From Neptunicoccus sediminis (GTDB lineage Bacteria; Pseudomonadota; Alphaproteobacteria; Rhodobacterales; Rhodobacteraceae): DNA of 64,000 nt. The stretch spans positions 62,001-126,000 of the forward strand of contig NZ_MDVX01000003.1 of NCBI RefSeq assembly GCF_001719615.1, written 5' to 3'. The notes beneath the pieces were generated by a model. It had not been told where the DNA came from and searched no databases. It was given only the letters and a program-made list of their open reading frames with translations. This document shows positions 42,597-51,086 of the stretch, in pieces. The stretch's first letter is position 1; each line of letters opens with the position of its first letter. The position numbers and the translations under genes were made by a program.

Positions 42597-43862
42597 TTAT
42601 TTGAGGGCGCGCCAGCCGATGTCCTTGCGGTGGAAGCCTTCGGGCCAGTCGATCTGGTCGATCATGGCATAGGCGCGGTCCCGGGCTTCTTGCAGGGAGT
42701 CGCCTCTGGCGGTGACGTTGAGGACGCGGCCTCCGGTGGCGCAGATTGCATCGCCGTCCTGTTTGGTGCCTGCGTGAAAAACTTGCGCTTTGGAGCTACG
42801 CTCAATCGTGTCCAGACCGTTGATTTGCGTGTTCTTTTCATAGGCGCCCGGATAGCCCTTGGCGGCGAGCACGACTGTTAATGCGTGATCGTCGGCCCAG
42901 TTGAGGCTGACCTGGTCGAGGCGCTGTTCGGCGCAGGCGATAAGGACGTCGAGGGCTTGGGCGCCCAGACGCATCATGATGACCTGACATTCCGGATCGC
43001 CAAAGCGGGCGTTATATTCCACCAGACGGGGTTGGTCGTCCTTGATCATGAAACCTGCGTAAAGCACGCCTTCATAGGGGGTGCCGCGGATCGCCATTTC
43101 GTCAATGGTTGGCTGGATGATTTCCTCAATCGCCTTTTTTTGCAGGGCGTCGGTGAGGATCGGTGCGGGGGAATAGGCGCCCATGCCGCCGGTGTTGGGG
43201 CCTTCGTCGTTGTCATAGGCCCGTTTGTGGTCCTGCGCGGTGCCGATAGGCAGGATAGAGGTGCCGTCAGAGAGGACAAAGAAGGAGGCTTCTTCACCTT
43301 CCATGAATTCTTCGATCACGACTTCTGCGCCGGCATCGCCAAAGGAGCCGTCGAACATATCGTCAACGGCGGCGAGCGCGTCTTCCAAAGTCATCGCGAC
43401 GACGACCCCTTTGCCTGCGGCAAGCCCGTCCGCTTTCACGACGATCGGCGCACCCTGTTCCCTGATGTAGGTTTTGGCGGCTTTCGCATTGGTGAAATGA
43501 CCGTAGGCGGCGGTGGGGGCGCCGGAGGCATCGCAGATGGATTTGGTGAAGGCTTTGGAGGATTCCAGTTGTGCGGCGGCGGCGGAAGGCCCGAATGTGA
43601 GGATGTCGGCAGCGCGCAGGTCGTCCGCAACGCCCGCGGCAAGCGGGGCTTCGGGACCGATGATGCAAAAGTCGATGTCGTGGGTTTTACAAAAGGACAC
43701 GACAGCCTGCCCGTCGAGGATGTCAAGTTCCATGCAAGTGGCGACAGAGGCCATACCCGCATTGCCCGGAGCGCAGATCAGGTGATCGCATTTCGGATTT
43801 TGCTTCACGGCCCATGCGATGCTGTGTTCCCGTCCACCGCTGCCTAAAATAAGGATGTTCAT
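42597..43862 (-). CDS. purD: Phosphoribosylamine-glycine ligase (GAR synthetase)
   Basis: A 421-residue ATP-grasp enzyme of purine synthesis. MNILILGSGGREHSIAW at the start, VVKADGLAAGKGV (ATP-grasp lid), and VEYNARFGDPECQ are PurD signatures. ATG 43862 with GGAGAGC upstream fixes the start; the frame is open to 44027. It is divergent from xseA with a 76-nt gap. Confidence 0.97.
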   Translation of the reverse strand: MNILILGSGGREHSIAWAVKQNPKCDHLICAPGNAGMASVATCMELDILDGQAVVSFCKTHDIDFCIIGPEAPLAAGVADDLRAADILTFGPSAAAAQLESSKAFTKSICDASGAPTAAYGHFTNAKAAKTYIREQGAPIVVKADGLAAGKGVVVAMTLEDALAAVDDMFDGSFGDAGAEVVIEEFMEGEEASFFVLSDGTSILPIGTAQDHKRAYDNDEGPNTGGMGAYSPAPILTDALQKKAIEEIIQPTIDEMAIRGTPYEGVLYAGFMIKDDQPRLVEYNARFGDPECQVIMMRLGAQALDVLIACAEQRLDQVSLNWADDHALTVVLAAKGYPGAYEKNTQINGLDTIERSSKAQVFHAGTKQDGDAICATGGRVLNVTARGDSLQEARDRAYAMIDQIDWPEGFHRKDIGWRALK

Positions 43863-43938
43863 GGCTGCTCTCCGCTCTTGCCCCCGAGGTTGCGGTTCTT
43901 TTATGTTCGGGCGATGCGAACCGCAAGAGAAGCAATCC

Positions 43939-45396
43939 ATGTCTGACCTAATTGATGATCCGGAACCGGGGCAAAATGCGCCGGAATTCAGTGTGTCCGA
44001 GATTTCGGGGGCGGTGAAACGCACCATTGAGGGGCGTTTTTCCCATGTCAGGGTGCGCGGCGAGATCGGGCGGGTGAACCGCTATGGCTCGGGGCATATT
44101 TATTATGACCTCAAGGACGATGGCGCTGTGTTGAATGCGGTGACGTGGAAGGGGCAGGCAGGGCGTCTGTCTGTGCAGCCCGAAGAGGGGATGGAAGTTG
44201 TCGCGGTGGGCAAGCTGACCAGCTTTCCCAAACAGTCCAAATACCAGATGAACGTGATGGAATTGCGCGTGGCCGGAGTGGGCGCGTTGATGGCCATGCT
44301 GGAAAAGCGCAAGAAGGCGCTGGCAGCAGAGGGGTTGTTTGACAGTGGCCGCAAGCGGCCGATTCCCTACTTGCCGGGGGTGATCGGGGTGGTGACATCG
44401 CCATCTGGCGCTGTGATCCGCGATATTCTGCACCGTCTGCGGGACAGGTTTCCACGCAAGGTTTTGATCTGGCCGGTGGCAGTGCAGGGGGATCGCTGTG
44501 CGCCCGAAGTGGCGGCGGCCATTGAGGGGTTCAACCGGATGGCGCCCGGTGGGGCGATGCCGCGTCCTGATTTGTTGATCGTTGCGCGGGGCGGTGGATC
44601 GATTGAAGATCTTTGGGGGTTCAACGAGGAATCGGTCGTTCGCGCGGCGGCAGCGTCAAAGATTCCGCTGATTTCGGCGGTGGGGCATGAAACCGATACG
44701 ACGTTGATTGACTATGCCTCGGACCAGCGGGCGCCGACGCCTACGGCTGCGGCAGAACTGGCGGTTCCGGTGCGCGGCGAGTTGATGGCATGGCTGGCCT
44801 CTATGGAGGAGCGGCGGGTGCGGGCGTTGAGCGACGGGCTGGCGCGGCGGCAGCAGCGGTTGCGGGATTTGTCACGGGCCCTGCCCAATCCGGCGGATCT
44901 GGTGGCGATGCAGGCGCAGCGGCTGGACCTGATGGGCAGCCGCTTGCCGCGGGCCTTGCAGGCGGTGACCGAGCGGGGACGGGCGCGACTTGTGGAACAG
45001 GGGGCCGGATTGCGGCCTCAGGTGCTGCAACGGGCGGTTGAGAGCAAGCGGGAACGGCTGGAAAACATAGAGCGGCGGTTCGTGCGGGCTGCGCAGACAC
45101 AGGGTCGTGACTGGCGCAGTCGGTTGGACGGGCTGGAGCGGTTGCGCGAGACGCTGGGCTATCAAGCGACTTTGGAGCGAGGCTATGCGGTGGTGCGCGA
45201 CGGGGCTGGCGGGCTGGTGTCCGATGCTGCGACGGCGGCCAGTCATGCAGGGTTGGAAATCCAGTTTCGGGACGGTGTTGTGCCAGTCGCATCCGAGGGA
45301 GCAGCGCCTGCACCTGCGGCCGCGAAACCCGCCAAACGCAAGGCGGCGAAGAAAGACACATCCGCGGGCGGCGGCGAGCAGGGCAGCTTATTCTGA
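43939..45396 (+). CDS. xseA: Exodeoxyribonuclease VII large subunit
   Basis: A 485-residue protein with an N-terminal OB fold (FSHVRVRGEIGRVNRYGSGH), the catalytic region VVTSPSGAVIRDI, ARGGGSIEDLWGFNEE and GHETDTTLIDYASDQRAPTP, a long coiled coil, and a C-terminal GYAVVRD domain. The end is an Ala/Lys/Pro tail (about 440-485). It degrades single-stranded DNA with XseB. AGAGAAG precedes ATG 43939. Confidence 0.96.
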   Translation: MSDLIDDPEPGQNAPEFSVSEISGAVKRTIEGRFSHVRVRGEIGRVNRYGSGHIYYDLKDDGAVLNAVTWKGQAGRLSVQPEEGMEVVAVGKLTSFPKQSKYQMNVMELRVAGVGALMAMLEKRKKALAAEGLFDSGRKRPIPYLPGVIGVVTSPSGAVIRDILHRLRDRFPRKVLIWPVAVQGDRCAPEVAAAIEGFNRMAPGGAMPRPDLLIVARGGGSIEDLWGFNEESVVRAAAASKIPLISAVGHETDTTLIDYASDQRAPTPTAAAELAVPVRGELMAWLASMEERRVRALSDGLARRQQRLRDLSRALPNPADLVAMQAQRLDLMGSRLPRALQAVTERGRARLVEQGAGLRPQVLQRAVESKRERLENIERRFVRAAQTQGRDWRSRLDGLERLRETLGYQATLERGYAVVRDGAGGLVSDAATAASHAGLEIQFRDGVVPVASEGAAPAPAAAKPAKRKAAKKDTSAGGGEQGSLF

Positions 45397-45400
45397 ACGT

Positions 45401-45817
45401 TCAGGCGCCGACAGCGGGGCCTTGGCAATCCAGCGGTGTATTGTCGATGTCATAGAGATGGATGTCAAAGGCTGCGGATTCGCCTTCGGCGCGGGCCGAA
45501 TACTGGCCGGAGCGTTCGATGAAATGCCAGCACTGCGGGTCTAGGTCGGTGCCATAGTCAAAGCAGATCAGGTCATTTTTGGCGAACCATTCCCCGTCGA
45601 GACATTCCTTGGCCCCGTTCATCCAGAGCGAGCGGCGGCGGGTGTAGAACTGCTCTGCCCCGAAGAAGCGACCGTTGCGTTCAAAATAGAGGGTTTTGCC
45701 GGTACTTAGGGCTTCGAATTGATCCGGTGTGATGATGGTTTCGCCGCTGCCCTCTGCCGATAGAGGAGCTGTGAGCGCGGCGCAGATCGAGGCGGTGAGG
45801 AGAAGTGTTCTAAACAT
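45401..45817 (-). CDS. Small secreted protein of unknown function
   Basis: A 138-residue protein with a signal peptide (MFRTLLLTASICAALTAPLS, cleaved around LSA-EG). The mature domain has two or more Cys pairs (KECLDGEW, LICFDYG, PQCWHF, LDCQGP) and a DQFEALSTGKTLYF start, the pattern of periplasmic Rhodobacterales proteins without assigned function. ATG 45817 is chosen over GTG 45826. It converges with xseA, only 4 nt from its stop. Confidence 0.7.
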   Translation of the reverse strand: MFRTLLLTASICAALTAPLSAEGSGETIITPDQFEALSTGKTLYFERNGRFFGAEQFYTRRRSLWMNGAKECLDGEWFAKNDLICFDYGTDLDPQCWHFIERSGQYSARAEGESAAFDIHLYDIDNTPLDCQGPAVGA

Positions 45818-45890
45818 AGGGTCCACGGGTGATTAGGAAGTTGGCCGAGCCTATGCGCAAGTCTTGAGCCTTTGCAATCGGGTCGGTGGG

Positions 45891-46940
45891 TCAGGTGTTT
45901 TTTCGGTGGCGCATCGCCCATTCCGCCACTTTGGGGTTCATGATGCGGCGCCAGCGGATCGGGTTGAGCGCAATGACGGACATGATCCCCGGACTATAGG
46001 GCAGTTGGGGGGCGATCTCTGCGGGGTGGTTTTCAAGTTCTGTATAGGGACGGGCCGGTTTTGCGTGATGATCGGAGTGGAGCGGCGCGTTCAGGGTGAG
46101 GTTGCGGGTGAACCAATGGGGGGCGTTCCAGCTGTGATGCGGGGCGATTGGCATGAGGCGTCCGTCCTCGCCTTCGCTGCGGGTCAGGCCATAGTGTTGT
46201 ACGTAGTCGGTTAACAGCAGGCCGCCCTGGGCCATGATCGCGAGTCCGAAGTAGGTGATCAATCCGGCCCAACCTGCGGCAAGGGCAGCGAGGGTCAGGA
46301 ACAGGATGCCGCCGGTGATATAGGTGAAATAGGGGTTCGAGAGGTCGATCCGGCGGCTTTCGGCGGGCAGGCCGCGGCGTGTGTTTTCTGCGCTGAGACC
46401 GGCGCGGAACGAGCCACGCCACGCACGGCGGTAGAAGGTGTAGAAGCTCTCGTTATAGCGGGCGGTGTTGGGGTCAAACCGTGTTGCCACAAAGGGGTGA
46501 TGGACGAGCCTGTGGGCCGAGGTGTGATGGCCGAACAGGTGGGAGATGAAGATCCATTTGCCAAGCAGGAAGGGCAGGCGCTGGCGGCGGTGGATCAGTT
46601 CGTGTCCGGTGGCATTGGAGACGGTTGCAAAATAGAGGCCGAAGGCGAGGAACAGCGGGAGTTTTGTTGTCAGCGGGCCGGTTTTGATTGCAAGCGCGTG
46701 GATCGCGAGGGCGAGGAGGGCAAAGTGGCACAGGGCGAGAATGACCGGAAGCAGATCGCTTAGGGCGCGTTCAACGGGACTGTCGGGGCGGTTTTCAAAC
46801 AGGCCGTCGATCAGATGGTTGACGCCAGCGAGCAGGAACAGTGGAAGCAGGGGCCAGAGACCGCCGCGCTGGGCTGCGATCACAAGGAGGACCGTGGGGA
46901 GAAGGGTCACAAGAGCGAAGGCGCTGAGGTGTCTGGGCAT
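45891..46940 (-). CDS. alkB: Alkane 1-monooxygenase (AlkB-type membrane di-iron hydroxylase)
   Basis: A 349-residue integral membrane protein with the eight-His di-iron motifs HELIHR (113-118), GHHTSAHRLVHH (137-148) and HSDHH (near 290), plus VQHYGLTR, which is diagnostic of AlkB. It hydroxylates terminal carbons of medium-chain alkanes or related chains, with electrons from rubredoxin. No rubredoxin or reductase gene is adjacent. Single gene, divergent from the FdsB-like gene. Confidence 0.9.
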   Translation of the reverse strand: MPRHLSAFALVTLLPTVLLVIAAQRGGLWPLLPLFLLAGVNHLIDGLFENRPDSPVERALSDLLPVILALCHFALLALAIHALAIKTGPLTTKLPLFLAFGLYFATVSNATGHELIHRRQRLPFLLGKWIFISHLFGHHTSAHRLVHHPFVATRFDPNTARYNESFYTFYRRAWRGSFRAGLSAENTRRGLPAESRRIDLSNPYFTYITGGILFLTLAALAAGWAGLITYFGLAIMAQGGLLLTDYVQHYGLTRSEGEDGRLMPIAPHHSWNAPHWFTRNLTLNAPLHSDHHAKPARPYTELENHPAEIAPQLPYSPGIMSVIALNPIRWRRIMNPKVAEWAMRHRKNT

Positions 46941-47102
46941 GGGTATATTTCGTTAGGATGTGGCCGCAATCATAAAACGCTTTGGGCCAGACACAAGTTT
47001 CCGGCAGACCAGAGCGTGAATCCCTAAAAACCTGTCGCATTTCGGTTTCGCTTCCGCCGGTATTTCGGCGTAGAGTGGCGGCAGAATAAAGGAGACAGGA
47101 TC

Positions 47103-48797
47103 ATGGCTTTAGACGAGCGCAAAGGTGTATGGAAATCCGGCAAGGGCAAGGGCCGTCACACGCCGAAAGGCCGTCAGGTTCAGGACGAAGCGCTGGAAGA
47201 GGTGCAAGCCCTGCTCGGGGGGCGTCCGCGCCGCCGTGATCTGCTGATCGAGCATATGCATCTGGTGCAAGATGCCTATGGATGTCTGTCTGCGGCCCAT
47301 TTAGCGGCACTGGCAGAAGAAATGAAACTTTCTCAGGCAGAAGTTTACGAAGTTGCAACCTTTTACGCCCATTTTGATGTGGTCAAGGAAGGGGAACAGG
47401 CGCCACCGGATCTGACGATACGGGTGTGTGATTCCCTGTCTTGTGAATTGGCCGGTTCGCAAGAGTTGTTGACTGCGCTGGCGCAGAAATATGCCAGCGG
47501 TATGGACGTGCGCGTGTTGCGTGCGCCCTGTATGGGACGGTGTGATACTGCCCCCGTGCTGGAGCTGGGGCATAATCACATCGATCATGCCACGGTGGAA
47601 AAAGTGCAAGCTGCGATTGCGGGCGGCGATACCCATGCGCATGTGCCGGAGTACGAAGTTTTTGACGACTATCGTGCCGATGGCGGGTATCAGACGCTGG
47701 AAGCCCTGCGCGGCGGCAGCAAGACACCGGATGAGGTGCAGGACGCCGTGTTGCAAAGCGGTTTGCGTGGCATGGGCGGTGCCGGGTTCCCCTCTGGCAA
47801 GAAGTGGTCCTTTGTGCGGATGAACGAAGGTCCGCGCTATCTGGCGGTGAACGGGGATGAGGGTGAACCCGGTACGTTTAAGGACCGTTACTTTCTGGAA
47901 CGCGAACCCCATGTGTTTCTGGAAGGCATGTTGATTGCGGCCTGGGCTGTAGAGGCAGAGACCTGCTTTATCTATATGCGGGACGAGTATCCGGCGGTTC
48001 TGGAAATCCTGCGTCGCGAGATTGCCGCGCTGGAGGCGGGCGGGCTGGTTGCTCCGGGGTATATTGATCTGCGGCGCGGCGCGGGTGCTTATATCTGCGG
48101 TGAGGAAAGCGCGATGATTGAGAGCATCGAAGGGAAAAGAGGCATGCCGCGACACCGCCCGCCTTTTGTAGCCTCGGTTGGCGTGTTTAACCGCCCGACC
48201 TTGGTGCATAACGTAGAAACGCTCTACTGGATCGCGAAGGTTGCGCGTTCGGGGCCGGAAATCTTCGGAGATCACGGGGTAAACGGGCGCAAAGGGATGC
48301 GCAGCTATTCGGTTTCGGGTCGTGTGCGCAATCCGGGTGTGAAGATCGCCCCGGCGGGCACAACGATCCGCGCCTTGATCGAGGATTATTGCGGCGGAAT
48401 GCTGGAGGGGCACAGCTTTAAGGCCTATCAACCCGGCGGACCTTCGTCTGGATTGTTGCCAGCCAGTCTGGACGATATTCCGCTGGATTTTGATACCTTG
48501 CAGGAGCATGGCACCTTTATCGGGTCCGCCGCTGTGGTCGTGCTTAGCGATCAGGACAGTGCGCGGGGGGCGGCGCTGAACATGCTGAGGTTCTTTGAGG
48601 ACGAAAGCTGCGGGCAATGTACGCCCTGCCGTGTGGGCTGTGAGAAAGCGGTGAAGCTGATGCAGAAGGATCAGTGGGATCAGAGCTTGTTGGAAGAATT
48701 GTCGGTGGCGATGGTGGATGCGTCTATTTGTGGGCTGGGGCAGGCGGCGCCGAACCCGATCCGCTCGGTCATTAAGCATTTCCCCGAAGAGGTGTAA
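47103..48797 (+). CDS. NuoE-NuoF fusion, formate dehydrogenase diaphorase (FdsB-like) subunit
   Basis: A 564-residue fusion. Residues about 25-175 are a NuoE/FdsG-like [2Fe-2S] domain (VCDSLSCELAGS and CMGRC); about 190-560 are NuoF-like, with FMN-binding GMGGAGFPSGKKW, NADH-binding GDEGEPGTFKDR, and the [4Fe-4S] ESCGQCTPCRVGCEKAV. Such fusions act as the NAD-reducing module of soluble formate dehydrogenases. The expected molybdenum subunit FdsA does not follow; a YhhN gene does. AAGGAG precedes ATG 47103. Confidence 0.87.
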   Translation: MALDERKGVWKSGKGKGRHTPKGRQVQDEALEEVQALLGGRPRRRDLLIEHMHLVQDAYGCLSAAHLAALAEEMKLSQAEVYEVATFYAHFDVVKEGEQAPPDLTIRVCDSLSCELAGSQELLTALAQKYASGMDVRVLRAPCMGRCDTAPVLELGHNHIDHATVEKVQAAIAGGDTHAHVPEYEVFDDYRADGGYQTLEALRGGSKTPDEVQDAVLQSGLRGMGGAGFPSGKKWSFVRMNEGPRYLAVNGDEGEPGTFKDRYFLEREPHVFLEGMLIAAWAVEAETCFIYMRDEYPAVLEILRREIAALEAGGLVAPGYIDLRRGAGAYICGEESAMIESIEGKRGMPRHRPPFVASVGVFNRPTLVHNVETLYWIAKVARSGPEIFGDHGVNGRKGMRSYSVSGRVRNPGVKIAPAGTTIRALIEDYCGGMLEGHSFKAYQPGGPSSGLLPASLDDIPLDFDTLQEHGTFIGSAAVVVLSDQDSARGAALNMLRFFEDESCGQCTPCRVGCEKAVKLMQKDQWDQSLLEELSVAMVDASICGLGQAAPNPIRSVIKHFPEEV

Positions 48798-48803
48798 CGG
48801 GGA

Positions 48804-49508
48804 TTGTCCCTGCTAACGCCCCTGTCAGCCGGAGAAGGGCGGGATGCTGTTGCACTGGCACAGGTTCTGCTGGCGCTCGGCGGGGTTTGTGCGCTGGTCT
48901 ATTGGGTCGGTTATTGCTACCGCGCCGAGAGCGTGGTGCGGTCATTCGTTAAAACCGCCAGTGTGACCTGTCTGGCCCTAGCCGGATGGGTTGCGGGCGG
49001 GGATTGGCCGCTGATCGCCGCGCTTGGCTTTTGTGCGCTGGGCGATTTTGCACTGTCGCGGGACAGTGCACGGCTGTTCCTGCTGGGGGTTGGCGCGTTT
49101 GCGCTGGGGCATCTGTGTTACATCGCGACGTTTTTAACCCATCCTTCAGCTGATATGAGCAGGCTTGGGGCGCAACCCCGATTGACGGCTGTGATCGGGC
49201 TGGGGCTGGTCGGTTTGGGAATGGCTGTTCTGCTGTACCGGACGGCTGGAGCGTTGCGGTTCGCAGTGGTTGCCTATGTTCCGGTGATTGTCGCGATGGG
49301 GTGTGCGGCGCTGGTGCTGCCTGCCTCGGGCGTTTTGGTGCTGGCGTTTTTCGGGGCGTTTTTGTTCATCCTGTCGGACTTTGTCCTGTCACTGGAATTG
49401 TTTGTGCTTACCGCTGCAAATCCGCTGCGGCGCCTGACGCCTTTTGCGGTTTGGGGGACCTATTGGGGGGCGCAAGCCTTGCTGCTGACGGGATTGGTTG
49501 CGGGTTAG
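48804..49508 (+). CDS. YhhN family protein (lysoplasmalogenase-like)
   Basis: A 234-residue protein with about eight membrane segments. FVKTASVTCLALAG, GDFALS and FILSDFVLSLELF contain the conserved acidic residues of the YhhN/TMEM86 family, which hydrolyses the vinyl ether of lysoplasmalogens in animals. The frame has no early ATG, so the TTG at 48804, 6 nt after the previous stop, is probably the start. Likely co-transcribed with the FdsB-like gene. The 49509-49842 gap holds the acpP promoter. Confidence 0.8.
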   Translation: MSLLTPLSAGEGRDAVALAQVLLALGGVCALVYWVGYCYRAESVVRSFVKTASVTCLALAGWVAGGDWPLIAALGFCALGDFALSRDSARLFLLGVGAFALGHLCYIATFLTHPSADMSRLGAQPRLTAVIGLGLVGLGMAVLLYRTAGALRFAVVAYVPVIVAMGCAALVLPASGVLVLAFFGAFLFILSDFVLSLELFVLTAANPLRRLTPFAVWGTYWGAQALLLTGLVAG

Positions 49509-49698
49509 TCGGGTTTCAGCGCGGCGCTGATTCCTTTGTGCTGCGTAAAACTGTTACAAAAAACGGGAAAATTGGAGTGAGCGGCGGACGGGTTGTCCGA
49601 CAATCGCTGCAAATTGTTGCTTTAATGGATTGCGAAATCGGGAAAAATCGGGTTTTCTTTCCAATCTGATGCGTGCCTGTACTGCTATTGGAAAACAT

Positions 49699-49726
49699 TT
49701 GCCAACAGGGTAACTTATGGTATAGC
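49699..49726 (+). promoter_or_regulatory. acpP: Predicted sigma-70-type promoter of acpP
   Basis: TTGCCA at 49699-49704 and TATAGC at 49721-49726 are spaced by 16 bp, about 115 nt upstream of the acpP start. Both hexamers are close to consensus. The rest of the 49509-49842 gap shows no convincing gene. Confidence 0.55.
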
Positions 49727-49842
49727 GCGGCACGAGTTAACCGGTGAACGGGGGCCTTTGGGCTTCGTGATCATCTTTTGAGGTGCCTGCTTGCGGGCCA
49801 AAGGCGAAGGCAGAGCTTTCGCGCAATATGAGGATAGAAAAC

Positions 49843-50076
49843 ATGAGCGACATCGCAGATCGCGTGAGAAAAATCGTTGTCGAGCACCTGAGCGTTGACG
49901 AAGATAAAGTTGTTGAAGGCGCATCCTTCATCGACGATCTGGGCGCAGACAGCCTCGACACGGTTGAGCTGGTTATGGCGTTCGAAGAGGAATTCGGCAT
50001 CGAGATTCCGGACGACGCGGCTGAAACCATCCAGTCCTTTGGCGATGCAGTGAAGTTCATCAAAGAAGCTTCCTAA
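49843..50076 (+). CDS. acpP: Acyl carrier protein
   Basis: A 77-residue acidic protein starting [16 protein letters not shown]. Ser37 in [11 protein letters not shown] receives the 4'-phosphopantetheine arm. GAGGA stands before ATG 49843; the longer frame to 49783 is not credible. It carries acyl chains in fatty acid synthesis; fabF is 1 kb downstream. Own promoter upstream and terminator downstream. Confidence 0.98.
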   Translation: MSDIADRVRKIVVEHLSVDEDKVVEGASFIDDLGADSLDTVELVMAFEEEFGIEIPDDAAETIQSFGDAVKFIKEAS

Positions 50077-50105
50077 GACATTTGGTCTTGCACCACAGAG
50101 TTTTG

Positions 50106-50134
50106 AAACGCGGTCCCAAACGGGGCCGCGTTTT
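50106..50134 (+). terminator. Intrinsic terminator after acpP
   Basis: AAACGCGGTCCC pairs with GGGGCCGCGTTT (one G-U) around a short AAAC loop and is followed by TTTT. Confidence 0.88.
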
Positions 50135-50229
50135 GCGTTTTGGACTTAAAACGTCGGTGGTGTGTTAGGGAATATGGCGCTGTTCGGGTAAAGTGATTCC
50201 CAGAGATCACATACCGGGGAGGCTGTGCC

Positions 50230-50973
50230 ATGATCATTTATCCAACGATTGAACTAAAGGACGGGAAATGTGTCAGCCTGACACGGGGCCGTCTGGAAGA
50301 AGCTGCTGTCTGGCATGTGGACCCGCTGACCGTGGCGAAAGGGTTTGCCGATGCGGGGGCATCCTGGATGCAGGTGACGGATTTCAATGCGATTGAGGGT
50401 GGTTCCGAGAATGCGGAACTTGTTGAGGAGATCATTCGCACGGTTGGTATTCCGGTGCAGGTGGCGGGTGGTATGCGCAGTGTCGAGACGGCGGTGCGCT
50501 GGATTGACAAAGGGGCCGGGCGGATCGTGATCGGAACGGCGGCGGTCAAGCAGCCGGCGCTGGTGCAGCAACTGGCGCGGGCTTTCCCTGATCAGATCAT
50601 CGTTGCGGTGGACTGCTGGCGGGGGCGGGTGCTGACGGACGGTTGGCGGGAAGAAAGCATGTTCGCGCCGATTCCCTTTTTGCGCAGCTATGCCGATGCG
50701 CCTTTGGCGGGTTTCCTTGTTACGGATGTGGATGCGGATGTTGAGGATATTGAGGTCGGGGCGTCGGAAATCTCGGTTCTGGCAGCCAGCACGCGGCATC
50801 CGGTGATTGCCAGCGGGCTGGTGCGTACGCTGGATGATGTCTCTATGTTGAAATATGCCGGTCATTGTGACGGGGTTATCATCGGGCGGGCGCTGTTCAA
50901 CAAATCCGTTGATCTGCGCAAGGCGCTGGAGGTCGCGGTTCCAGAGGTGGAGGAAATTGCCAGCTTTGTTTGA
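50230..50973 (+). CDS. HisA-family paralogue with altered catalytic residues
   Basis: A 247-residue (beta/alpha)8 protein of the HisA/HisF family. The first strand reads IIYPTIELKDG; in HisA the general base is Asp in YPAIDLKDG, here replaced by Glu8. The second acidic residue is present (VAVDCWRGRV). The phosphate loops are changed: VAGGMRS instead of GGGIRD, and ASGLVRTLDD instead of SGGVSSLDD. It lies between acpP and fabF, far from any his operon. It may be a paralogue with a changed or lost isomerase activity. Confidence 0.85.
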   Translation: MIIYPTIELKDGKCVSLTRGRLEEAAVWHVDPLTVAKGFADAGASWMQVTDFNAIEGGSENAELVEEIIRTVGIPVQVAGGMRSVETAVRWIDKGAGRIVIGTAAVKQPALVQQLARAFPDQIIVAVDCWRGRVLTDGWREESMFAPIPFLRSYADAPLAGFLVTDVDADVEDIEVGASEISVLAASTRHPVIASGLVRTLDDVSMLKYAGHCDGVIIGRALFNKSVDLRKALEVAVPEVEEIASFV

Positions 50974-51086
50974 ACGGCCTTTATGCCTGTAACGCTTTTG
51001 ATATTTGCCGCTGCCAATTACTTGCCCAGAGTGGCACAAGGCTGTAGAGAGGCTGGGAAGTAAAGAACCAAGATACGAGGGCTAGT

